Source of the DNA: an uncultured Pseudomonadota bacterium
Lineage (GTDB): Bacteria > Pseudomonadota > Gammaproteobacteria > Burkholderiales > SG8-39
Length of the DNA: 7,731 bases
Assembly (NCBI GenBank): GCA_903895005.1
Contig: CAITSH010000308.1
Location: 1 to 7,731 of the forward strand
Reading direction: 5' to 3'
Positions within the stretch are counted from its first letter, which is position 1. Each line of letters opens with the position of its first letter. A program made the position numbers and the translations under genes. Below, piece by piece: positions 1 to 5,846 of the stretch. The notes beneath the pieces were generated by a model. The model saw nothing but the letters and a program-made list of their open reading frames with translations, was not told the origin of the DNA and ran no database searches.

Positions 1-811
1 CGCTCAGCTTGAACTCGAGGTCGCTGATCTTGAGCGGGAAATTGACGAACTCGGCAAGATAATTCGGATCACGCCTGGGCGCCCGGTTGTCATCCCGCGG
101 TTTAACCTTGAATTGCTCGGGCGTGCGCTGGTTAAGAAACCCGGTATGGCGCTTCAGAAGACGCTCCATCATCGCCCTTGTCTCGTCGGATTCGTCTCGA
201 ACGGCGACCGACACCGGCCGGAACCAGTAATTGCTCGTATTGGAGACATCGCCCGAACCGCAGACAATCGGCACCGCGAGTACATCCATGAGTGCCAGCA
301 GCACCACGGTGTCGCCCTTCTTGCCCGTATTACGGCGGGTGTTCGGAATGAAATTTCCCGCATCATCCCATCCGGTGTTCATCCAGATATTCAGCGAGTC
401 ATGCACATCGTCCGGACAAAGCCCGTACTCACCGATGGTCTCGGCAAAGGTGTCCTGGCAGTTGGTGTGCAGTCCGGGATAGCCGCGCTCCTTTTCAAAT
501 TGCGTCGCGTGGCAGCGCGCCGCCAGCAGGTCGGTCGCGCAGGTATCGGGCTTCTCGGCAAACACCATCATCGGATGGTAGCGCGGGGGCTTGCTCCAAA
601 TGATGCTGCCCGTGTGCGCGCGAAAGCCGGTGCGACGCATGTGACCGACCGACATCGCTTCGCGGTAATCGTGCAGCCCGAAACAGTTGAAGTCCACGCA
701 CTGCGGCCCCTCTGCGAGCGTGATGTGCAGCGTCTGGCCTGCTTTCACCGGTACGGCCTTGCCGCTGACCGGTTGCATCGTGAATTCCGTGTTGACCTTT
801 CCGTAGTTCAT
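1..811 (-). CDS. DUF1989 / urea carboxylase-associated family protein (3' end cut by window edge)
   Basis: The frame opens with ATG at 811 and stays open to the left edge, giving 270 residues without a stop. Translation matches the DUF1989 (urea carboxylase-associated) family along its length. Seen features: G25-Q-T-L then Q37-C-V-D40; a T90-C-x2-D94-x5-C100 segment in place of the family's TCGxxD...C; H115-T-N-C118; YGLCPDDVHDSLNIWMN at 129-145; GDTVVLLALMDVLAVP at 166-181; and YWFRPVSVAV at 195-204. The conserved Cys, His and Asp residues suggest a metal or catalytic centre. Paired members of this family (CgdA/CgdB) form carboxyguanidine deiminase in guanidine breakdown; others are uncharacterised. 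Only one copy is visible here. Its ATG overlaps the TGA of the upstream 60-residue gene (ATGA), and an AGGAG lies 8 nt before the start, so the two are probably translationally coupled at the end of the dctPQM run. At 270 residues it should be close to its C-terminus. The family is fairly sure; the substrate is unknown. Confidence 0.88.
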   Translation of the reverse strand, partial: MNYGKVNTEFTMQPVSGKAVPVKAGQTLHITLAEGPQCVDFNCFGLHDYREAMSVGHMRRTGFRAHTGSIIWSKPPRYHPMMVFAEKPDTCATDLLAARCHATQFEKERGYPGLHTNCQDTFAETIGEYGLCPDDVHDSLNIWMNTGWDDAGNFIPNTRRNTGKKGDTVVLLALMDVLAVPIVCGSGDVSNTSNYWFRPVSVAVRDESDETRAMMERLLKRHTGFLNQRTPEQFKVKPRDDNRAPRRDPNYLAEFVNFPLKISDLEFKLS

Positions 812-990
812 TTACGCGTCTCCTCGCGCCCGAAGTACTGCGCCGCATATTCACGAAAATATTCGAGGCATACCTCCTCCACAGTTTTCCCATGGCGACC
901 TTCAGCCACAACCTTGCCCAACAGGGTCAGTTGCTGGTTGGTAAAGGGAACCGACAACTCGGTTACGCCCGCTTCATCCTTTGCATTCAT
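808..990 (-). CDS. 60-residue protein with ribbon-helix-helix-like pattern, coupled to DUF1989 gene
   Basis: I do not recognise this small gene. Its start is well supported: ATG at 990 has an AAAAGGAG ribosome site about 7 nt upstream, and it begins 34 bp after the dctM stop. It ends TGA within an ATGA overlap with the DUF1989 gene. The protein has a short polar N-terminus, a strand-like ELSVPFT (11-17), a likely helix NQQLTLLGKVVAEGRHG (18-34), a turn, and a second amphipathic helix TVEEVCLEYFREYAAQYFG (36-54), then a charged tail. That strand-helix-helix order and length suit a ribbon-helix-helix fold, which is usually a DNA-binding dimer, but the N-terminal strand lacks strongly basic residues. 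It could equally be a small partner subunit of the enzyme encoded after it. That it is a real gene is quite likely; its function is not known. Confidence 0.75.
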   Translation of the reverse strand: MNAKDEAGVTELSVPFTNQQLTLLGKVVAEGRHGKTVEEVCLEYFREYAAQYFGREETRK

Positions 991-1024
991 TTTTTTCTCC
1001 TTTTAAACACACAACCGATCCGTA

Positions 1025-2335
1025 CTAGCGCACGAGACGGGTCAAACCCATGGCGATGTCAGGAAATACCATCAGTACCCCGATTGCAAAAACGTCAATC
1101 ACCACAAACGGCAGCGCCGCCATGTAAATCGCCTTCATCTTTACGTTGGGCATCACGCCCTGCATCACGAATAGCAGCAGACCGAAGGGCGGGGTCATCA
1201 GCCCGATTTCAAGGTTAATCAACGTGATCACCGCAAACCAGATCGGATCAATGCCCGTGGCCTTGATGATGGGCATGAAGATGGGCAGCGTGATCAACAT
1301 GATGGCGATCTGCTCCATGAAACAACCCAGCACCAGCACCACCAACTGCATGAAAATCACAAGAATGATCGGCGACACGTCAAATGAGGTAACAAATTCG
1401 AGCAAACCCCTGCTGGCCCCGGAATACGCGAGCAACTGGCTGAATCCGATCGCGCCCGCCATGATCGTCAGCATCATTACCGAGATCAGCAGCGTACCCC
1501 GCAGTGACTTGCGAATCCGTTCCCAATTCAGGTCGCGATAAACCGCCGCGAGGATGACTGACCCGAGGCATCCGAGCGCCGCGGCCTCCGTGGGCGTCGC
1601 GACGCCAAGAAAAATCACGCCGACCACGAGAAACACAATGATGGAGAGGGGGGCCACATAGAGCAGCACACCCCGCCATTTTTCCCGCGAGGTCGTCTCG
1701 TCAACGGCATAGGCCGGCGCCGCGGCGGGATCGCGCGTGGCGCGCACGATGATGTAAGCCGCGTAGAACGCCGCCAGCATCAAGCCGGGAATGATGAGCG
1801 CCACCAGCAGCTTGCCTATCGACACCTTGGCCACGGCTGCAAAGACAACAGCAAGGGCGCTCGGGGGGATGAGCATCGCCAGGGCGCCGCTGGCCATAAC
1901 CGGCCCCATCGACAGGTCGTCCGCATAGCCGCGGCGCTTCATGTCAGGCAACAACATGCTGCCCAGCATCGCCGTATTGGCCATGGTTGAGCCGCTTAGC
2001 GCCGCAAAGACGGTACCGCTGATCACGGTCAGGAAACTCAGCCTTCCCGGTACACGCCCGAGCAGTTTATCCATCGCCCCGAGCGCACGTGAGGCGATGT
2101 TTGAATGCCAGAGTATCTCCCCCATCAGCACGAAGAGCGGCACCGGCAGCAGGCCGAACGAGGTGACGGAACTGTAGATACTGAGTATGAGCTGGTGGAA
2201 GGCGCGGCCACCGCCTTGCAGGAACTCCGCCCCCACGATATTGATCAACAGGAAGGCGAAGGCCACCGGAAAGCCCGCCGCAAGCAGCAACATCACAGAT
2301 CCAAAGACGATCATCAGGATCAACCACCAAGCCAT
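1025..2335 (-). CDS. dctM: TRAP transporter large permease (DctM)
   Basis: This is the 436-residue large membrane subunit of a tripartite ATP-independent periplasmic (TRAP) transporter. It carries the substrate across the inner membrane with a sodium or proton gradient, working with the DctQ subunit and the DctP binding protein. The length is normal for the family, and the sequence alternates hydrophobic spans along its whole length, about 12 membrane segments. Family landmarks are VPLFVLMGEIL at 65-75, the ALSGSTMANTAMLG signature at 112-125, ASGALAMLIPPSALAVVF in the first half, and, near the C-terminus, an LPIFMPIIKATGIDPIWF segment followed by INLEIGLMTPPFGLLLFV. ATG at 2335 is preceded by AAAGGAGG with 7 nt spacing, and the gap to the dctQ stop is 12 bp. 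It is intact. The symbol is the generic family name and does not imply C4-dicarboxylate as substrate. Confidence 0.97.
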   Translation of the reverse strand: MAWWLILMIVFGSVMLLLAAGFPVAFAFLLINIVGAEFLQGGGRAFHQLILSIYSSVTSFGLLPVPLFVLMGEILWHSNIASRALGAMDKLLGRVPGRLSFLTVISGTVFAALSGSTMANTAMLGSMLLPDMKRRGYADDLSMGPVMASGALAMLIPPSALAVVFAAVAKVSIGKLLVALIIPGLMLAAFYAAYIIVRATRDPAAAPAYAVDETTSREKWRGVLLYVAPLSIIVFLVVGVIFLGVATPTEAAALGCLGSVILAAVYRDLNWERIRKSLRGTLLISVMMLTIMAGAIGFSQLLAYSGASRGLLEFVTSFDVSPIILVIFMQLVVLVLGCFMEQIAIMLITLPIFMPIIKATGIDPIWFAVITLINLEIGLMTPPFGLLLFVMQGVMPNVKMKAIYMAALPFVVIDVFAIGVLMVFPDIAMGLTRLVR

Positions 2336-2347
2336 GGACCGCCTCCT

Positions 2348-2866
2348 TTAGTGCACTGGCTGCGCCTGGGGCGGCGCGGGCTGGTTTCGGGCACTCCAGC
2401 AAGTAACTGCCTTGCGGGCAAATTCAATGCCGCAAAGCGCGAAGCCGAACGGGATGACCAGATAGATCAGGTACTGCGGGGTCGAGAGAATGTTCTCGAT
2501 AATCGCCTTCTGGACATAACTCTCGTACGTGGCGACCCCTCCCCACCAGGCGATGAACTCGCAGACCACCGCGACAATCCCATTTGTCACGGTCGCCAGC
2601 CGCATGCGCCGCCCCTGGCTCAGTCGCGCAGTGACGATATCAATCATCACGTGCCCGTCATTGCGGGCAAGCCAGGCCATGCCGATACAAGGCACGATAA
2701 GCAGGATGTATTCAGCCACCTCGAAGACCCACGCAAGAGGTTTGGTGAAAAAGAACCGGCTCACCACGTCAATGGTCACGGCCAGCACCGCGAACACGAT
2801 CAACGCCGCCGCAACGAACGCCAGCGCGTCTTCAAGTTTATCGATCCAAAGGCCGAGCAATTTCAC
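2348..2866 (-). CDS. dctQ: TRAP transporter small permease (DctQ)
   Basis: This is the small membrane subunit of the TRAP transporter, which pairs with DctM in the inner membrane. From a GTG at 2866 it is 172 residues, usual for the family. Four membrane spans are visible, roughly at 14-36, 48-66, 85-108 and 130-150. The DctQ hallmark is present: D33-V-V-S-R37-F-F-F then KPLAWVFEVAEYILL (42-56), and R68-N-D-G-H72 after span two. The frame is open further upstream to 2983, but that extension would overlap the 3' end of dctP and reads as low-complexity Arg-rich sequence (RPRSRRIRGSSKS), so I reject it. GTG 2866 begins just before the amphipathic helix typical of the N-terminus. Its ribosome site is poor (CAGAGA), so in-frame GTG 2902 or TTG 2908 cannot be excluded. 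The spacer from the dctP stop is 55 bp. Confidence 0.93.
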   Translation of the reverse strand: MKLLGLWIDKLEDALAFVAAALIVFAVLAVTIDVVSRFFFTKPLAWVFEVAEYILLIVPCIGMAWLARNDGHVMIDIVTARLSQGRRMRLATVTNGIVAVVCEFIAWWGGVATYESYVQKAIIENILSTPQYLIYLVIPFGFALCGIEFARKAVTCWSARNQPAPPQAQPVH

Positions 2867-2921
2867 GTTAAGTCTCTGGAAAAATGGCCGATGCAAGGGC
2901 ACCCGCAAGCATGCCGCACCC

Positions 2922-3923
2922 TTAGCCGCCGGTTGCCTGCAGCTTTTCGAGGAGCCCCGGATTCGCCTTGATCGCGGCCGCATTTTTCTCGATAAAGTCC
3001 TTCCAGCCGGCGTCGTTGGCGGTTTTCACGTAGCTGGCCGCGTCGGCCGGCGAGAACTTGATCATCTGCATTCCCAGCTTTTTCAGCTTGGCGTCTTCCT
3101 TGGACAGGCGGTCTGCCATGTAGGCCTGCACCTTCACCTCAAGCTCGGCGCCAATTTCCACCAACGCGGTCTGAATGTCGGCGGGCAGCTTGTCGAATGT
3201 CGACTTGTTCATCAGGATCACACCATCAAGCGAGTAGAACGGGTGGTCGACGACAAATTTCGTGACTTCGTTCCAGCCGAAAACATCAATGCCGGTGTAG
3301 GTCCAGCCGTAACCGTCCACCACGCCCCGCTCCATCGCCGTATAGACATCGCCCGGCGCCATGCTGACAGGTGCGCCCCCGAGCGCCTGCACCAGAGGCG
3401 CGTAGACGGGTGACACGCGGATTTTCATCCCGGCCAGGTTGGGCTTTTCAATTTTCTTTCCCATGTAGAGGCGGAAACGATTCCCCCCCGCAGTGTTTGC
3501 AAGATAGACCACGCCCGCATCGGCGTGAATTTTCTTCATCAGGTCAAAATATCCGGTTTTGCGCAGTTCGCTAGGCAGCTTGTCGGCAAACTGCACTGCG
3601 GCAGCAAGCGGAATCTCGGTGCGGTAATACGCCGCGGCACCGACAATGACGTCAACCACACCGTTCTTGAGGGCGGCATATTGCTGGTTCGGCGGGGCTA
3701 CTTCCGGGCCGCCAAGATAGCTGACAACCACTTTGCCCTTGAGCTTCGCGTTCACCAGCTCCTGGAACATGAAAAATGACTTGCTAAGATCGTAGTCAGC
3801 CGTCCAGGGCGTTATGCCCTTTAGCACGATCGGACTCTGGGCCGATGCGCTTCCAAAAGGTGCAACGAGTGCGGCACAAACGAGGGTTCGCACCAAAAGC
3901 AGGCTGAAGGAAAGTCGTTTCAT
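2922..3923 (-). CDS. dctP: TRAP transporter solute-binding protein (DctP family)
   Basis: This is the periplasmic protein that binds the substrate and delivers it to DctQM. I chose ATG 3923 (333 residues) because GGGAG lies 7 nt upstream and the protein then starts with a good signal peptide: MKR, a hydrophobic core at about 4-24, and a likely cut after SASA (25-28). An upstream in-frame ATG at 3953 adds ten residues and has no ribosome site. The mature part has DctP landmarks: ALKNGVVDVIVG (84-95), LAGMKIRVSPVYAPLVQALG (163-182) with R169 in the position of the family's carboxylate-binding arginine, and PGDVYTAMERGVVDGYGW (190-207). A retained R169 suggests that the ligand carries a carboxylate. 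It is the first gene of the transporter run, after a 228-bp regulatory gap. The ligand cannot be read from the sequence. A neighbouring NahR-like regulator hints at an aromatic or related acid. Confidence 0.96.
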   Translation of the reverse strand: MKRLSFSLLLVRTLVCAALVAPFGSASAQSPIVLKGITPWTADYDLSKSFFMFQELVNAKLKGKVVVSYLGGPEVAPPNQQYAALKNGVVDVIVGAAAYYRTEIPLAAAVQFADKLPSELRKTGYFDLMKKIHADAGVVYLANTAGGNRFRLYMGKKIEKPNLAGMKIRVSPVYAPLVQALGGAPVSMAPGDVYTAMERGVVDGYGWTYTGIDVFGWNEVTKFVVDHPFYSLDGVILMNKSTFDKLPADIQTALVEIGAELEVKVQAYMADRLSKEDAKLKKLGMQMIKFSPADAASYVKTANDAGWKDFIEKNAAAIKANPGLLEKLQATGG

Positions 3924-3996
3924 CGGTCTTCTCCCATCAAAGCAGTTGAACATGACAGCACATCACGGAACATCAGCAATTTGGATGCCAAGAAAG

Positions 3997-4033
3997 TGCC
4001 GGCTTTGGCCCGTGCGTTAGGCAGGCCCCGGCA
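3997..4033 (-). other. Stem-loop in inferred dctP leader / lysR 3' region
   Basis: On the minus strand TGCCGG (4033-4028) pairs with CCGGCA (4002-3997). The adjoining GGCC (4027-4024) pairs with GGCC (4010-4007), leaving a 4-nt AAAG bulge and a 13-nt loop. The stem is 10 G+C-rich pairs. CTTTCTT follows, which is not a clean uridine run. It lies between the regulator stop (4152) and dctP (3923), so it could be the regulator's terminator, an attenuator, or a stabilising 5' structure of dctP mRNA. The pairing is exact; the role is inferred. Confidence 0.4.
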
Positions 4034-4051
4034 TTTTCGCAAGCATGGTCG

Positions 4052-4080
4052 ACATTAGTCCTGCCGCGAATCGATGTCTA
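4052..4080 (-). promoter_or_regulatory. Putative sigma-70-type promoter for dctP operon
   Basis: On the minus strand TAGACA (4080-4075, five of six to the -35 consensus) is followed after 17 bp by TAATGT (4057-4052), a poor -10 element. This would place the transcription start near 4045 and give a leader of about 120 nt before dctP. A good -35 with a poor -10 is common in activator-dependent promoters. The dyad at 4102-4118 sits about 65 bp upstream of the inferred start, as LysR-type regulators prefer. A shifted -10 (ACTAAT, 15-bp spacing) is possible. Confidence 0.45.
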
Positions 4081-4081
4081 C

Positions 4082-4086
4082 TGCAT
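4082..4086 (-). promoter_or_regulatory. Candidate LysR activation half-site (TGCAT)
   Basis: TGCAT here repeats the half-site of the dyad at 4102-4118 (ATGCA and TGCAT). It lies directly upstream of the proposed -35 element, where LysR-type regulators bind their weaker activation site. A five-base match can arise by chance; its support is the position. Confidence 0.3.
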
Positions 4087-4101
4087 GGAAATCAGTTTCA
4101 C

Positions 4102-4118
4102 TATGCACACGATGCATA
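4102..4118 (-). promoter_or_regulatory. Candidate LysR-type operator (ATGC-N7-GCAT within TATGCA-N5-TGCATA)
   Basis: TATGCACACGATGCATA is a perfect 6-bp inverted repeat around five bases. It contains the LysR-box form T-N11-A (4104-4116) and ATGC-N7-GCAT, close to the classical ATAC-N7-GTAT. It lies in the gap between the regulator gene and dctP, centred about 65 bp before the inferred dctP transcription start. This is the expected recognition-site position for the LysR-type protein encoded next to it. The symmetry is seen; the binding is inferred. Confidence 0.55.
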
Positions 4119-4119
4119 C

Positions 4120-4136
4120 CGCGAAACCAGTTCGCG
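4120..4136 (-). promoter_or_regulatory. Second 6-5-6 dyad next to the LysR box
   Basis: CGCGAA, five bases, then TTCGCG form a perfect inverted repeat with the same geometry as the dyad at 4102-4118, separated from it by one base. It starts 15 bp after the regulator stop codon. It may be an extra operator or a short hairpin at the regulator's 3' end. No uridine run follows, so a terminator role is weak. Confidence 0.4.
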
Positions 4137-4151
4137 AATTCGACCCAGCAG

Positions 4152-5066
4152 TTAACGATGGAACATCCGGATGAACTGCTCGCGCAGCCATCGATTCGCC
4201 GCGTCATGGTGGTAGCGCTCATGCCAGTACACGCGGATGTCGTAAGCGGGAATCCGGATCGGGGGTTGCATGACCTTAAGGGGGACGAGACGCGCAAATA
4301 CCTCCGCGAGCTGGCTCGGCACCATGACCAGCAGGTCCGACTCTGCGATCACCAGCGGGAGGGACAAAAACTGCGGCACCGAAAGCACGACGCGGCGCCG
4401 GATGCGCTGTCGCTCCAGCAAATGATCAAGCAGCCGGTGCCCGGCACCGCTCGCGGTGGTAATAGCGTGCCCGGTCGCATAAAACGCCTCGAGCGTCATT
4501 CCCCGCGAAAACGCCGGATGGTCCGCGCGCGTGACACAGACGTAGCGTTCTCGAAACAGCAGTCGCTGGCGAAATCCGGAGGTCAGCGTCGTAAAAAATC
4601 CCAGCGCAACATCAACCTCACCGGACTCCAGCGCCGCCGCCTGACCCTCGACGGGAATCGGCGCGACCCCCAGCGAAACGGCAGGCGCATCGCCACCGAA
4701 CATGGCCAGAAGCGGGGGCAGGAACACCGTCTGGCCCACGTCGGTCATGTACACCGTGAAGTTGCGACGAGTGTTGGTGGGATCAAAGGAACGGCCCGCC
4801 TCGAGACTTTCCCTCAGGCCGCGTAGCGCTTGCGCTGCCGCACGTGCCACGCCCGCACCATAAGGCGTCGGTCGCAAGCCCCCAGAGGTGCGAACAAACA
4901 GCGGATCGCCGAGCGTGACGCGCAACCGGGCCAGGGCATGACTTCCGGCCGATTGCGACAGCCCGATCCGAGCCGACGCGGCGGAAATACTGTTCAACTC
5001 GCCCAGTTCAGCCAGCAATTCGATCTGGCCAAAATCGAGCGGAATGTTAACCCCGCCGACTTTCAT
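4152..5066 (-). CDS. LysR-type transcriptional regulator, NahR/DntR-like
   Basis: This is a 304-residue LysR-family regulator, full length. The N-terminal winged helix-turn-helix spans about 12-70, with NSISAASARIGLSQSAGSHA (25-44) as the recognition region and LARLRVTLGDPLFVRT (45-60) as the family signature. The ligand domain opens with NFTVYMTDVGQTVFLPPLLA, which resembles the FxxxMTDxGxxxFLPxL segment of NahR, DntR and NagR. Further likenesses to NahR are YVCVTRADHP and the C-terminal IRVYWHERYHHDAANRWLRE. Those relatives sense salicylate-like or nitroaromatic acids, so an aromatic-type ligand is plausible but inferred. I chose ATG 5066 because AGGA lies 7 nt upstream; ATG 5072 gives two more residues but leaves only one base after AGGA. 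It lies 34 bp after the methyltransferase and upstream of dctP on the same strand, with candidate operators in between. Confidence 0.94.
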   Translation of the reverse strand: MKVGGVNIPLDFGQIELLAELGELNSISAASARIGLSQSAGSHALARLRVTLGDPLFVRTSGGLRPTPYGAGVARAAAQALRGLRESLEAGRSFDPTNTRRNFTVYMTDVGQTVFLPPLLAMFGGDAPAVSLGVAPIPVEGQAAALESGEVDVALGFFTTLTSGFRQRLLFRERYVCVTRADHPAFSRGMTLEAFYATGHAITTASGAGHRLLDHLLERQRIRRRVVLSVPQFLSLPLVIAESDLLVMVPSQLAEVFARLVPLKVMQPPIRIPAYDIRVYWHERYHHDAANRWLREQFIRMFHR

Positions 5067-5100
5067 CGCCATGTCCTGTCAGCAGCGCAATTTACGGCAT

Positions 5101-5724
5101 TCACGTGCGCCACACACTTGCCAGCCAGGGCTGCTGGTCGCGCGGCAATCCTTCGGGCCGGTAGTAGTGGGTGACTTCGGCAAACCCCGCCCCCACGGCA
5201 AAGCCGCGCCACGCTTCGAGGTCGTGATATGCGCCGTAGCGGCCGCGGTTCCAGCCTTCTTCGTTTTGTCCGCGCGGATTGGAGCAGAACAGCACGCCGC
5301 CCGGCTTGAGGGTGCCGTATAGCTTTGCCAGCACCTGGGGCAACTCCTGTCGCGGCACATGGAACAGCACGGCATTGGCGAACACGCCGTCAAAGCGCGC
5401 TGGCGGGAGGTCGAGATGTAAAAAATCCTGCTGCCAGACCTCGCAGCCGCTGTACTTGCGCGCCATTTCAGCAAAGCGCACCGCCCCTTCGACGCCGATG
5501 GGGACGTGACCGAGGCTGGAAAAGGTTTTGAGATCGCGCCCGGGGCCGCAGCCCAGGTCCAGAATGGAAAACGGCGCTGCGGCAAGGATGTGATCGAGCA
5601 GGGACGCGATGTTCTGCCGGACATCGTGGTCGCGCGTGCCCTCCCAGAATGACTGCGCGCGCTCGTTGTAGTGCGCGAGTGTTCCAGACGTGATGCCGGC
5701 TAGCTCGTTTTCACCGAGTTTCAT
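5101..5724 (-). CDS. Class I SAM-dependent methyltransferase
   Basis: This is a 207-residue methyltransferase of the Methyltransf_11/25 type. Motif I, ILDLGCGPGRD (54-64), binds S-adenosylmethionine. GVEG with acidic E79 ends strand two, D100 sits in QQDF, and FDGVFANAVLFHVP (111-124) covers motif II and the following helix. LKPGGVLFCSNP gives the usual strand five. The N-terminus has the AHYNERAQSFWEGTRDHD segment common in small-molecule methyltransferases. The substrate is not evident. The start is ATG 5724; the frame could begin three codons earlier at TTG 5733. Neither has a clear ribosome site, so a leaderless or weakly translated message is possible. It is followed by the LysR gene after 34 bp and is divergent from the MFS exporter. 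Confidence 0.92.
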   Translation of the reverse strand: MKLGENELAGITSGTLAHYNERAQSFWEGTRDHDVRQNIASLLDHILAAAPFSILDLGCGPGRDLKTFSSLGHVPIGVEGAVRFAEMARKYSGCEVWQQDFLHLDLPPARFDGVFANAVLFHVPRQELPQVLAKLYGTLKPGGVLFCSNPRGQNEEGWNRGRYGAYHDLEAWRGFAVGAGFAEVTHYYRPEGLPRDQQPWLASVWRT

Positions 5725-5755
5725 GGTTTTCAACAGTTGATTGGGTCGTATGGCC

Positions 5756-5800
5756 GCGACCGTCCGGCGCGAAAGTATATCCGGACGCGGACACGGTCGC
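5756..5800. promoter_or_regulatory. Nested dyad in divergent methyltransferase/MFS promoter region
   Basis: GTCCGG (5762-5767) and CCGGAC (5781-5786) form a perfect 6-bp dyad around 13 bases. Outside it, GCGACC (5756-5761) matches GGTCGC (5795-5800), with eight extra bases on the right side. Its centre holds TATACT on the minus strand (5779-5774), a five-of-six -10 element facing the methyltransferase. GATAAT (5807-5812), facing the MFS gene, lies just outside. Neither has a convincing -35. A repressor or activator site controlling both genes is a reasonable inference. Confidence 0.4.
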
Positions 5801-5846
5801 CGGTGCGATAATCGGAACGAAGCGCGGCGTGACGCCTGGTTTCACG

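Noticed and set aside
113..1006. Long plus-strand frame of 297 codons
   Set aside because: It lies opposite the DUF1989 gene, the 60-residue gene and their ribosome sites. It has no family likeness and is rich in Arg and His, as antisense frames of GC-rich genes are.
2191..2198. GCTGGTGG, an E. coli Chi-like octamer
   Set aside because: A single octamer inside dctM in a GC-rich genome is expected by chance, and Chi sequence differs between taxa.
2867..2921. Possible hairpin in the dctP-dctQ spacer (GGGTGC with GTGCCC)
   Set aside because: It needs two G-T wobbles in six pairs and does not extend; too weak to report.
2867..2983. N-terminal extension of dctQ to 2983
   Set aside because: It overlaps the dctP coding end, is Arg/Ser-rich, and is not part of the DctQ family's usual length.
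2105..3413. Two overlapping plus-strand frames (288 and 294 codons) over the dct genes
   Set aside because: Both are shadows of dctM, dctQ and dctP, which have domain signatures and ribosome sites.
4017..4055. Tiny minus-strand frame (MSTMLAKMPGPA) in the dctP leader overlapping the hairpin
   Set aside because: Its first ATG lies upstream of the inferred transcription start, the AGGA is too close to the start, and the peptide lacks the runs of one amino acid seen in attenuator peptides.
4074..4826. Plus-strand frame of 250 codons over the LysR gene
   Set aside because: Antisense shadow with no recognisable domain; it would also cover the operator region.
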